A stretch of DNA of 64,000 bases from Chitinophaga sp. LS1. Lineage in GTDB: Bacteria; Bacteroidota; Bacteroidia; Chitinophagales; Chitinophagaceae. The translations under genes were made by a program, and so were the position numbers. This document shows positions 17,131 to 24,905 of this stretch, one piece after another. Positions within the stretch are counted from its first letter, which is position 1. Each line of letters starts with the position of its first letter. The notes under the pieces are model-generated. The model ran no database searches. It was not told the origin of the DNA and saw only the letters and a program-made list of their open reading frames with translations. The stretch spans positions 6,264,501-6,328,500 of the forward strand of contig NZ_CP128362.1 in assembly GCF_034274695.1 (NCBI RefSeq). The letters are read 5' to 3'.

Positions 17131-18951
17131 ATGAACAAAACAGCGATCATAGCCAGTACAGACAGAGGCGTGGAATTAGGTTTGCGCATCAGACAGGAAT
17201 TTCCTCATGCTGTAGTGGTAAGTACGCGCACACATGAGCAGATAACCTCCATCCCTGCTATTGCAGATTTCTTACAGACCAATTACGACAACTTCGACAC
17301 CCTGGTATTCATTGGCGCATTAGGTATTTGTGTAAGAAGTATTGCACCCTATTTACAGAACAAACATACAGACCCTGCAGTCATCAATATGGACGACCAT
17401 GGGTATTATGTGCAGGCAGTAGTATCCGGGCATGAAGGTGGCGCAAATGCATTAGCCACGAAACTCGCACTTGCTACGGCAGGACAGGCCGTGATCACGA
17501 CCAGTAGTGACCTGCAACAGTTATGGGCACTGGATACATTGGCCGCGCAGTTTAATTGGAAAGCAACTCCAAATAATGCATTGATTGCTTTATTTGTCAA
17601 TAACAAACCCACAGCAGTTTTATTAGATATTAAAGATAAAGGCACACAGTATCTGGAAAGAACAAAGCCGGCCTTTGCCAATATTTATTACGCTTTTGAG
17701 GAGATCGACTTTTCGAAATATGAATTACTGATTGCAGTAACTTATAAAAACTATGAGGCCCCCATTCCGGTATTTCACTACCATGTCCCCGTATTGAATA
17801 TAGGTATGGGATGTTCAAGAGATATTGAAACTGACCTGCTGGAAGCTTCACTCCATGAGCAGTTTCAGATACAGGGACTGGCTTTATCCGCTTTAAAAGC
17901 AATCGGCTCTATTGATATCAAAGGAGACGAAACTGCTTTCATCGCCTTAGCACAAACATTAAGTGTACCCTTTATCACCTTTACTGCGGATGAATTAAAT
18001 ACACAGGTAGTTCCAAATGCATCTGAAGTAGTTCTGTCTAAATTAGGCGTGCACAGTGTATCTGAAGCTGCTGCCATGTTGCTCTCCGGTAATACCGGTT
18101 TATTTCTCGAAAAGCAAAAGATAACAGTAGCCTCCGGCAAAAAACATACACTGGCTATTGCCATTGATAAAAGTGCAGTGCGCAAAGCAGAGGTGGTGAT
18201 CGTAGGTGCAGGACCGGGAGATGCTGAATTGATCAGTATCAAAGGAAAACAGTTATTAGAGACTGCGGACCTGATCTTATATGCAGGTAGCCTGGTTCCG
18301 GAAGAACTCACCCATTATGCGAAAACAGGCGCAGTGGTACGTAACTCCGCTAGCATGACGCTGGAAGATCAAATCAGTCTCATGGAAACACATTATGCGA
18401 AAGGACATCTGATCGTACGTTTACAATCCGGCGATCCTTCCATATATGGCGCGATACAGGAGCAGATGACCATCTTTGATGAGAAAGGCATGGACTACTC
18501 CATCGTACCGGGTATCTCTTCGTTCCAGGCGGCAGCAGCTTATCTGAAATCTGAGTTTACCATCCCGGAAGTCGTGCAAAGCATCATCTTAACACGCGGT
18601 GCCGGCAAAACCCCATTACCGGAAAATGAGAAACTGAATGAGATGGCAAAGCATAAAGCGACCATGTGTATCTTCCTGAGTGCGACTATTGCTAAATCAG
18701 TACAGGCACAACTACTGGAACATTACGCACCTGAAACACCGGTGGCAGTTTTGTACAGAGTAACATGGAAAGACGAAGCAGTATTTACCGGTCAGTTAAA
18801 AGATCTTGCCCAGATTATCAGGGATAATAAACTGACCCTCACTACCCTGGTCATTGTTGGTGATGCAATTGGTGCAAGAAAAAACAGGTCACATTTATAT
18901 AGTCCTGAATGGAAACACACATTCAGAACAGGTAAAACATTAAAAGTATAA
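17131..18951 (+). CDS. cbiGF: fused cobalt-precorrin-5A hydrolase / C11-methyltransferase (CbiG-CbiF)
   Basis: 606 residues. Residues 1-~335 are CbiG: FIGALGICVRSIAPYL, VSGHEGGANALATKLA, and the C-terminal CbiG block LNIGMGCSRDIETDLL. Residues ~350-606 are the C11 methylase CbiF/CobM: VVIVGAGPGDAELISIKGKQ, LILYAGSLVPEELTHYA, VRLQSGDPSIYGAIQEQM, PGISSFQAAAAYL. CbiF methylates C11 and CbiG opens the delta-lactone of cobalt-precorrin-5A and releases acetaldehyde, so the fused enzymes catalyse consecutive steps. CbiG is a marker of the oxygen-independent route. Confidence 0.92.
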   Translation: MNKTAIIASTDRGVELGLRIRQEFPHAVVVSTRTHEQITSIPAIADFLQTNYDNFDTLVFIGALGICVRSIAPYLQNKHTDPAVINMDDHGYYVQAVVSGHEGGANALATKLALATAGQAVITTSSDLQQLWALDTLAAQFNWKATPNNALIALFVNNKPTAVLLDIKDKGTQYLERTKPAFANIYYAFEEIDFSKYELLIAVTYKNYEAPIPVFHYHVPVLNIGMGCSRDIETDLLEASLHEQFQIQGLALSALKAIGSIDIKGDETAFIALAQTLSVPFITFTADELNTQVVPNASEVVLSKLGVHSVSEAAAMLLSGNTGLFLEKQKITVASGKKHTLAIAIDKSAVRKAEVVIVGAGPGDAELISIKGKQLLETADLILYAGSLVPEELTHYAKTGAVVRNSASMTLEDQISLMETHYAKGHLIVRLQSGDPSIYGAIQEQMTIFDEKGMDYSIVPGISSFQAAAAYLKSEFTIPEVVQSIILTRGAGKTPLPENEKLNEMAKHKATMCIFLSATIAKSVQAQLLEHYAPETPVAVLYRVTWKDEAVFTGQLKDLAQIIRDNKLTLTTLVIVGDAIGARKNRSHLYSPEWKHTFRTGKTLKV

Positions 18952-18953
18952 TC

Positions 18954-19691
18954 ATGATACTTGTATTTGGTGGAACGACAGAAGGAAGAAAAACGATGGC
19001 CCTGCTGGAACAGGCAGGCTTACCCTATTGCTATTCCACCAAATCGGAACTCGAAATACCATCGCAGACCTATGGTACATACAGGCATGGCGCGCTCACC
19101 CCTGCTGCATTACAGGCTTTCTGTAAAGAACAAAGTGTACGGGTAATAGTACATGCCAGTCATCCGTTTGCAACTGTATTACACCAGACAATTGCGGAAG
19201 CAGGCTTGCCTGTTCTACGCTTTGAAAGAGAATATCCGGCGCGTACAGTACATCCGCTGGTGCATTATTTTGATAGTTATAATGCAGCAATGGACTACCT
19301 GTCCATACATCCTGTAAAAAAACTATTAGCATTGACAGGTGTACAGACAATCAGTCAACTATACAGATATTGGCAGCATAATGAAACACTCTTCAGGATC
19401 CTGCCAAGGAATAGTTCACTGGAACAGGCCTTGGCAGCAGGTTTTCCGAAAGAAAACCTGATCATGGAAATGCCGGGCAATGAAGCGGCACTGATTGCTT
19501 TTCACAATATTACAGGTATACTGACAAAAGAAAGTGGAGAATCAGGTTTATTATCTGTCAAGATCAATGAAGCACTGGCAGCTAATATTCCCATTTTTAT
19601 CATTTCCAGACCTGTTATGCCGGCAGGCTTTATATCCGTAAATGAGGATGATTTATTGGATCATTTAAAAGTCTATGGAGCATGTCTCTAA
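18954..19691 (+). CDS. cbiJ: precorrin-6A reductase (CbiJ/CobK)
   Basis: 245 residues. The N-terminal ILVFGGTTEGRKTMALLEQA is the NAD(P)H-binding loop typical of this family, followed by VIVHASHPFA, LPVLRFEREYPA, LLALTGVQTI and GILTKESGESG. It reduces the C18-C19 double bond of (cobalt-)precorrin-6A. It lies 2 nt after cbiGF and overlaps cbiD by 10 nt. Confidence 0.92.
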   Translation: MILVFGGTTEGRKTMALLEQAGLPYCYSTKSELEIPSQTYGTYRHGALTPAALQAFCKEQSVRVIVHASHPFATVLHQTIAEAGLPVLRFEREYPARTVHPLVHYFDSYNAAMDYLSIHPVKKLLALTGVQTISQLYRYWQHNETLFRILPRNSSLEQALAAGFPKENLIMEMPGNEAALIAFHNITGILTKESGESGLLSVKINEALAANIPIFIISRPVMPAGFISVNEDDLLDHLKVYGACL

Positions 19692-20737
19692 GAACAGGAT
19701 ATACCACCGGCGCCTGTGCGACTGCCTGTACCAAGGCAGCCCTTACAGCGCTGTTGACTCAGACACCTGTTGAAGAAATTGAGATCACATTGCCACTGGG
19801 TCAAAAGGTATTATTCAAAGTAACCTGTTCTTTTAACAACCTGAATGCAACCTGCACCACGATCAAAGACGGTGGCGATGATCCGGATGCAACACATGGA
19901 GCTACCATCGGAAGCAGGGTTTCATTAAATACAGGTGACGATATCGTTTTTCTAAGAGGCGAAGGTGTAGGTGTAGTCACATTACCCGGTCTGGCCATCG
20001 GTGTTGGCGAGCCTGCGATCAATCCCGTTCCAAGAAAAATGATGCAGGATGCCGTGAATTTTATCCGGCATCAGTACCAGCTCACACAAGGCGTTGACAT
20101 ACAGGTATTCGTGGTGAATGGAGAAGAGATCGCAAAGAAGACGTTGAATGCACGTATCGGTATTATTGGCGGTATATCTATATTAGGTACCACGGGAATT
20201 GTAAAACCATTCAGTGCCTCCGCTTATATCGCCAGTATTACCCAGGGCATCGATGTATCAATTGCCAATGGTTGCGATACCGTAGTGATCAATTCAGGAG
20301 GTCGCTCTGAAAATATATTAAGAAAGCGCTTCGCGCATCTGCCTGAGTTTGCCTTTGTGCAATATGGTAACTGGATTGGTGAAACATTGAATAAAATAAA
20401 AACCACGCCCCTTCGGAAAGTGAAGATGGGGATTATGCTTGGTAAGGCCTGTAAACTGGCACAGGGAGAGCTAGACACACATAGTGGTAAATCCAGCTGG
20501 GATAAACAATTCATAAATGAATTGGCTATGGGGTGCGGGTATCCTCCGGAACAATGTCAGCCTATTCTGGATCTGAACCTGGCACGGAGACTAACAGAAT
20601 TGTTTCCTTTTAATGCGGAAGAACCTTTCTACAAAGCATTGGCAGAACACTGCTATGCGGTATGTAAAGCGATCATCCCTGCCGTAAGACTGGAAATATT
20701 ATTGATTGATGCGAATGATAATATAATTAGCTGGTAG
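19682..20737 (+). CDS. cbiD: cobalt-precorrin-5B C1-methyltransferase (CbiD)
   Basis: 351 residues. MSLRTGYTTGACATACTKA at the start and KDGGDDPDATHGA are CbiD hallmarks; GIGIIGGISIL-like (ARIGIIGGISILGTTGI) and MGIMLGKACKLAQGELDTHS follow. It methylates C1 in the anaerobic route. Its last codons (LLIDANDNIISW then stop) are repeated twice downstream; see the repeat entry at 20692-20836. Confidence 0.93.
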   Translation: MSLRTGYTTGACATACTKAALTALLTQTPVEEIEITLPLGQKVLFKVTCSFNNLNATCTTIKDGGDDPDATHGATIGSRVSLNTGDDIVFLRGEGVGVVTLPGLAIGVGEPAINPVPRKMMQDAVNFIRHQYQLTQGVDIQVFVVNGEEIAKKTLNARIGIIGGISILGTTGIVKPFSASAYIASITQGIDVSIANGCDTVVINSGGRSENILRKRFAHLPEFAFVQYGNWIGETLNKIKTTPLRKVKMGIMLGKACKLAQGELDTHSGKSSWDKQFINELAMGCGYPPEQCQPILDLNLARRLTELFPFNAEEPFYKALAEHCYAVCKAIIPAVRLEILLIDANDNIISW

Positions 20738-20836
20738 TGATGGTTGGATTTATTATTGATTGATGCGAATGACAATATAATTAGCTGCTAGCGAGGTTTG
20801 GAAATACTATTGATTGATGCGAATGATAATATAATA
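20692..20836 (+). repeat. in-frame tandem copies of the cbiD 3' end
   Basis: The segment encoding ILLIDANDNIISW-stop is followed by two further copies at an exact 54-nt spacing (TTGATTGATGCG at 20702, 20756 and 20810). Copies read LLLIDANDNIISC-stop and EILLIDANDNII-stop, both in the cbiD frame. The third copy's stop (TGA 20837-20839) overlaps the ATG of the next gene at 20836. Several of the differences are synonymous (GAT/GAC, TTA/CTA). Confidence 0.9.
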
Positions 20837-21531
20837 TGATTGGATTTTTATTAACAGATTCTATTTTATTAGGAGTACAACATTCTTTTGAACCGGACCA
20901 TATGGCCGCCGTTTCAGTATTAGCATCTGAAAAAGCGAACAACAAACTAAGTCTCCGCAAACTCATCTGGCGATCTTCCCAATGGGCATTAGGACACTCG
21001 GTTTCTTTGATCCTCTTCAGCTTTTTTGCTTTATTACTGAAATCGGCTTTGCCCGTAAATATATCCGGCTATGCAGAAATGGCGGTAGGCCCCGTCATGA
21101 TATGGCTGGGAATTTCCGCCATCCGCCGCAACCACCAGTTAAAGAAACTGATGGCTACCCACAAGGAATTTGCAGAACACGACCACCTGAACAATGCCCT
21201 GCATATTCATGGTAAACAAGGGAAGGAGATCGCCATGAATCCCCTGAGCCGTAGCTTTTGGGTAGGCATGCTACATGGCCTTGCAGGTACAGGTGGCGCC
21301 TGTGCCATCGCCCTCATCCTGGCATCAAAAGATGCAGGTACGGCCATGTGGATCATCGTATTGCAAAGTTTGGGAATCGTTATTGCCATGACCACCTATA
21401 GTTGTGTACTGGCATTTTCCGTATCCCGTTTTATTGAAAGAAATCAGGTGGCGTTCAAATCAATGAATGCGATCGTCGGCCTCTTCTCGATTGGAGTAGG
21501 CTGTGTATGGGTATATAATTGTTTTGTATGA
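20836..21531 (+). CDS. NicO/UreH-like metal permease
   Basis: 231 residues, about six membrane segments. The motif HSFEPDHMAAV (H-x4-D-H) near the N-terminus is shared with Ni/Co transporters, and GHSVSLILFSF and GMLHGLAGTGG are further superfamily blocks. A His-rich cytoplasmic stretch (THKEFAEHDHLNNALHIHG) lies between helices. It probably moves Co2+ or Ni2+; direction is uncertain because this superfamily contains both importers and exporters. Starts at the end of the third cbiD-tail repeat and overlaps the chelatase gene by 4 nt (ATGA). Confidence 0.75.
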   Translation: MIGFLLTDSILLGVQHSFEPDHMAAVSVLASEKANNKLSLRKLIWRSSQWALGHSVSLILFSFFALLLKSALPVNISGYAEMAVGPVMIWLGISAIRRNHQLKKLMATHKEFAEHDHLNNALHIHGKQGKEIAMNPLSRSFWVGMLHGLAGTGGACAIALILASKDAGTAMWIIVLQSLGIVIAMTTYSCVLAFSVSRFIERNQVAFKSMNAIVGLFSIGVGCVWVYNCFV

Positions 21532-22451
21532 TCACGTATCCTTTTACTGCTATCTGCGGACAGGAAGATTTTAAACTGGCGCTGACACTGTGTATGATCG
21601 ATCCCGGATTGGGAGGCGTACTCGCACTGGGTGACAAAGGCACTGGTAAAACCACCACTGTAAGAGGGCTAAGCCATCTCCTGCAGGATGTTCCTTTTGT
21701 AAACCTGCCAATAGGTGCAACAGAAGATCGTGTACTGGGCACCGTAAAACTGGATGTACTCCTGAACGAAAAGCGGCTGGAAATACAACCCGGTTTGCTG
21801 GCAGCAGCACATCATGGAATACTCTATATAGACGAAGTGAACCTCCTGAGTGATTATCTCATGGATGTATTACTGGATGCTGCGGCAAGCGGTGGCTATT
21901 ATCTGGAAAGAGATACCATCTCTCAGTGGATGGAAAGCCGCTTTTGCCTGGTAGGCACCATGAACCCGGAAGAAGGGAATCTTCGTCCACAGTTGTTAGA
22001 TCGGTTTGGACTGAGTGTACATATCAGTACACCTACAGATAAAGCATTGCGCATGGAAATTGTACAACGCAGGGTAGCTTTTGATACAGACGCAGCAAAG
22101 TTTGTTAAAGAATATTGTGAACATGAAAAGATGCTTGAAGCGCAGATCGTAGCCGCTCAGAATTTTTTACCCGCTGTTGCGATTCCAACAAAGATCTATG
22201 ATGTAGTAACTGACCTTTGTATCCAGCACCAGGTGGAAGGGATGCGTGCAGATATATTATTGATGAAAGCAGCCAGGGCACATGCCGCGTTTCATGGACA
22301 AAATACAATAAGAGAAGATGATGTGCGTGTAGTACAAAACTTTGTCCTCTCCCATCGTTCACGTCAAACACCGCCCTCTCAAAGCTCTTCCCGCGAAAGT
22401 AAGCCTTCGGGCGATAAGGAGGGTGAGCCGAAAAAGGTCAGAACGATTTAA
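21528..22451 (+). CDS. chlI: ChlI-like AAA+ subunit of the cobalt chelatase (0-frame product)
   Basis: 307 residues from ATG 21528 (overlapping the permease stop). An AAA+ motor of the ChlI/BchI/CobS type: Walker A GDKGTGKTT (35-43), TVKLDVLL, Walker B GILYIDEVNLL (97-107), GTMNPEEGNLRPQLLDRFGL. It should couple ATP hydrolysis to Co2+ insertion by CobN. After ~residue 275 there is a Ser/Pro/Lys-rich linker (RQTPPSQSSSRESKPSGDKE) which in this frame ends abruptly at GEPKKVRTI. The next frame carries the missing VWA half without a start codon, so this ORF is best read as the unshifted product of a frameshifting chlD-type gene. Confidence 0.9.
   Translation: MITYPFTAICGQEDFKLALTLCMIDPGLGGVLALGDKGTGKTTTVRGLSHLLQDVPFVNLPIGATEDRVLGTVKLDVLLNEKRLEIQPGLLAAAHHGILYIDEVNLLSDYLMDVLLDAAASGGYYLERDTISQWMESRFCLVGTMNPEEGNLRPQLLDRFGLSVHISTPTDKALRMEIVQRRVAFDTDAAKFVKEYCEHEKMLEAQIVAAQNFLPAVAIPTKIYDVVTDLCIQHQVEGMRADILLMKAARAHAAFHGQNTIREDDVRVVQNFVLSHRSRQTPPSQSSSRESKPSGDKEGEPKKVRTI
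22416..22436 (+). promoter_or_regulatory. candidate programmed -1 frameshift site
   Basis: AAGGAGGG (22416-22423), a full Shine-Dalgarno match and unusual for Bacteroidota, lies 6 nt before G-AAA-AAG (22430-22436). In the chlI frame the codons are CCG AAA AAG GTC; slipping back one base on AAA-AAG continues as GGT CAG AAC, directly into the VWA frame. Without slipping, translation stops four codons later at 22449-22451. The arrangement resembles dnaX-type frameshift signals. Confidence 0.6.
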
Positions 22452-23134
22452 ATAATTACCTTTTACAGGCAGCTGGCACTGAAAAGAGGTTGAACCTCAA
22501 AAGCGGTCCGAAAGGCCGTAAAAGAGGCCTGCCAATGCCTGTAATGTCCACTCCGGTCATCGGCAATGATCATCGAACACGCGATCTGCTAGGCACAGTG
22601 AAAAATTACTTACTCACTGGCCAACCTGAAATAATATACCAGCGTAAAGCTTCCAAAGCCGCCCTGTCCTTGCTATTTTTGATTGACAGCAGCGGCTCCA
22701 TGATCAAAGACAGGCAGATCGCTTATATCAAAGGAGTCATTGCTCAAACCATTGCGCAGCATCAACACAAACGGCTGCGATATGGCGCAGTAGCCCTTAC
22801 ACAGGGCGATGCACAACTGGTATCACATTATACAACAGACACGACCAGTTTTATCGAAAGTATCGCCCAATTACGGTCAGGCGGCAAAACCAATCTGAAA
22901 GCAGGGTTACAACTAATACAACAAATGAAAACATCCGATAAGACACAACTTTACATCTTCACAGATGGAAAGATCAATACCGGCGGAAGTTTGCAGGAAT
23001 CGGCCCTGTATTTCAAACAACACCTCCGGACTTTATCGGCAACCACTGTTGTCAATATTGAAAGCGGTTTTGTGAAACTGGGTAAGGCTGCTGAACTGGC
23101 AAAAGGTATCGGTGCTACTTACTTAAACTTATAA
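22427..23134 (+). CDS. chlD: ChlD-like VWA domain of the cobalt chelatase, reached by frameshift
   Basis: This frame is open from 22427 (after a TGA at 22424-22426) to 23134 with no ATG or GTG before the conserved sequence; a TTG at 22490 is possible but would drop conserved-looking residues (QNDLNNYLLQAAGTEKR). Then come the ChlD-type PKGRKRG motif and a VWA domain with the metal-ion-dependent adhesion site LFLIDSSGSM, LRSGGKTNLKAGL and IFTDGKINTGG. Fused to the ChlI frame by a -1 shift near 22433 the product is about 535 residues, a normal ChlD-type AAA-linker-VWA protein. With CobN it would complete the three-part chelatase. A real frameshift mutation or a base-calling error in the A run is the alternative. 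Confidence 0.8.
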   Translation, partial: AEKGQNDLNNYLLQAAGTEKRLNLKSGPKGRKRGLPMPVMSTPVIGNDHRTRDLLGTVKNYLLTGQPEIIYQRKASKAALSLLFLIDSSGSMIKDRQIAYIKGVIAQTIAQHQHKRLRYGAVALTQGDAQLVSHYTTDTTSFIESIAQLRSGGKTNLKAGLQLIQQMKTSDKTQLYIFTDGKINTGGSLQESALYFKQHLRTLSATTVVNIESGFVKLGKAAELAKGIGATYLNL

Positions 23135-23209
23135 GAAGTGGTCCATTTTCAAACTGGCAGAATGCATGAACTGGCAAAAGGTATCAGTACTACTTACTTA
23201 AACTTATAA
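23060..23209 (+). repeat. in-frame duplicate of the chlD 3' end
   Basis: The last 24 codons plus stop of the VWA frame (ending ELAKGIGATYLNL) are repeated once, exactly 75 nt (25 codons) downstream and in frame. The copy ends ELAKGISTTYLNL-stop at 23207-23209, 3 nt before the cobU start. The last 42 nt are nearly identical; the upstream half has diverged. Confidence 0.9.
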
Positions 23210-23212
23210 CAG

Positions 23213-23716
23213 ATGATCCATTACATTTCTGGCGGACAAAGGTCCGGCAAAACAAAATTTGCTATGCAGACTGCCTCGCAGCTGTCCCCAAACCCTGTTT
23301 ACCTGGCCACCAGCCGCATCTGGGATACAGAACACCAGGCAAGGATTGAGCTGCATAAACAGGAACGGGATCATCAATGGGAAAATATAGAAGAAGAAAA
23401 AGAAGTAAGTAAACTATCACTGCCCAACAGAACCGTGGTTTTTGACTGCGTCACCCTGTGGCTGACCAACTTCTTCACCGATGCACATTATAACATAGAC
23501 ATCGCACTAAGAGAGGCCAAAGCAGAATTTGACCTATTTGCTGCACAGGAATTTAATCTCATCATCATATCCAACGAAATCGGTATGGGCGTTCACGCAG
23601 AGACTGAAATCGGCAGGAAGTTCGTTGACCTGCAGGGATGGATGAATCAATATATCGCACAAAAAGCGGATAAGGCAACTCTGATGGTATCAGGACTACC
23701 TATTACAGTTAAATAA
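23213..23716 (+). CDS. cobU: adenosylcobinamide kinase / phosphate guanylyltransferase (CobU)
   Basis: 167 residues, family-typical. It phosphorylates adenosylcobinamide and adds GMP to give AdoCbi-GDP. IHYISGGQRSGKTKFAMQ is the P-loop; YLATSRIWDTEH, RIELHKQERDHQW (candidate guanylylated His region), VVFDCVTLWLTNFF and IIISNEIGMGVHAE follow. Three degenerate copies of its 3' end separate it from cobT. Confidence 0.93.
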   Translation: MIHYISGGQRSGKTKFAMQTASQLSPNPVYLATSRIWDTEHQARIELHKQERDHQWENIEEEKEVSKLSLPNRTVVFDCVTLWLTNFFTDAHYNIDIALREAKAEFDLFAAQEFNLIIISNEIGMGVHAETEIGRKFVDLQGWMNQYIAQKADKATLMVSGLPITVK

Positions 23717-23862
23717 AACTGGCAACCCTGATAATATCAGAACCACCTTCACAGTAACAAAACTGCCAAGGCAACCCTGATAATATCAGAACTACCACCT
23801 CAGTAAAAAAACCGAAAAGGCAACCCTGACAATATCAGAACTACCCATTATAATTAATCAGA
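23674..23862 (+). repeat. tandem copies of the cobU 3' end
   Basis: The cobU end (ATLMVSGLPITVK-stop) is echoed by three copies beginning GGCAACCCTG at 23721, 23770 and 23819 (gene copy 23674; spacings 47, 49, 49). Each encodes a similar tail with its own stop: ATLIISEPPSQ, ATLIISELPPQ and ATLTISELPIIINQT. The last runs into the cobT start (ATGA-type overlap with its TGA at 23865-23867). These copies are not in the cobU frame. Confidence 0.9.
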
Positions 23863-23863
23863 C

Positions 23864-24904
23864 ATGACCGAATTTAACATTACACCACTTGACCGCAGCC
23901 TTGACGCTGCCCTCACCGAAAAGATCAATTTAAAAACCAAACCATTAGGCTCCTTAGGCAAACTTGAAAAACTCGCCTTACAGATAGGGAAAATTCAAAA
24001 CACCCTCTCGCCAACATTAACAAAACCTACCATCGTTGTATTCGCAGGTGACCATGGCATTGCAAAAGAAGGCGTAAGCCCATATCCCCAGGAAGTAACC
24101 TGGCAGATGGTATACAACTTCCTGCAGGGTGGAGCAGGTATCAATGTATTTGCCCGCCAGCACCAGATCGCCATCAAAGTAGTTGATGCCGGTGTGAATT
24201 ATACATTTCCCCCCCATCCTGCCCTGATTGACTTAAAGGTAGCACCAGGTACACAAAGCTATCTCCATGCACCTGCTATGAGTGTAGAAGAATGTAACAC
24301 CGCGATTAGCCGTGCGGCATCACTGGTAGCGCAATTACATGCGGAAGGTTGTAATGTAATCGGATTTGGAGAAATGGGTATCGGCAATACTTCTGCTGCA
24401 GCATTGCTGATGAGTCTTTTATGTAACCTGCCACTGGAACAATGCATAGGCAGAGGTACAGGTCTGGATGATAAAGGATTAGAAAAGAAGAAAACAATCC
24501 TGGGCGAAGCTCTGCGTACACAAACACCGGCTGACAAATCTCCGCTGGAAATATTAAGAACCTTTGGTGGCTTCGAAGTAGCCATGATCTGCGGTGCCAT
24601 GCTGAAAGCCGCTGAATTGAAAATGGTTGTTCTGATAGATGGCTTTATTACAACAGCCGCCTTGCTGGTAGCAGCTGCATTACATCCTGCAATATTGGAT
24701 TATTGTGTATTTGCACATCAATCAAACGAACAGGGACATCAGCAATTATTAACTTATTTAAAAGCAGATCCGTTGTTGCAACTGGGTATGCGTTTGGGTG
24801 AAGGCACCGGTGCAGCTGTAGCATATCCTCTGGTACAGTCAGCCGTAGCATTCCTGAATGAAATGGCCAGCTTTGCATCTGCGGGTGTAACAAATAAAGA
24901 CTAA
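23864..24904 (+). CDS. cobT: nicotinate-nucleotide-dimethylbenzimidazole phosphoribosyltransferase (CobT)
   Basis: 346 residues. It makes alpha-ribazole phosphate, the lower-ligand precursor. Motifs: KTKPLGSLGKLEKLALQIG, VVFAGDHGIAKEGVSPYPQE, NFLQGGAGINVFARQ, GFGEMGIGNTSAAALLMSLL, GRGTGLDDKGLEKK, and the C-terminal MRLGEGTGAAVAYPLV with the catalytic Glu. No BluB (DMB synthase) is in the window, so the base may come from elsewhere in the genome or the environment. Confidence 0.95.
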   Translation: MTEFNITPLDRSLDAALTEKINLKTKPLGSLGKLEKLALQIGKIQNTLSPTLTKPTIVVFAGDHGIAKEGVSPYPQEVTWQMVYNFLQGGAGINVFARQHQIAIKVVDAGVNYTFPPHPALIDLKVAPGTQSYLHAPAMSVEECNTAISRAASLVAQLHAEGCNVIGFGEMGIGNTSAAALLMSLLCNLPLEQCIGRGTGLDDKGLEKKKTILGEALRTQTPADKSPLEILRTFGGFEVAMICGAMLKAAELKMVVLIDGFITTAALLVAAALHPAILDYCVFAHQSNEQGHQQLLTYLKADPLLQLGMRLGEGTGAAVAYPLVQSAVAFLNEMASFASAGVTNKD

Positions 24905-24905
24905 C

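Noticed and set aside
23721..23862. Three ~49-nt units between cobU and cobT as a CRISPR-like or REP element
   Set aside because: Units lack unique spacers and match the cobU 3' end in sequence and encoded peptide.
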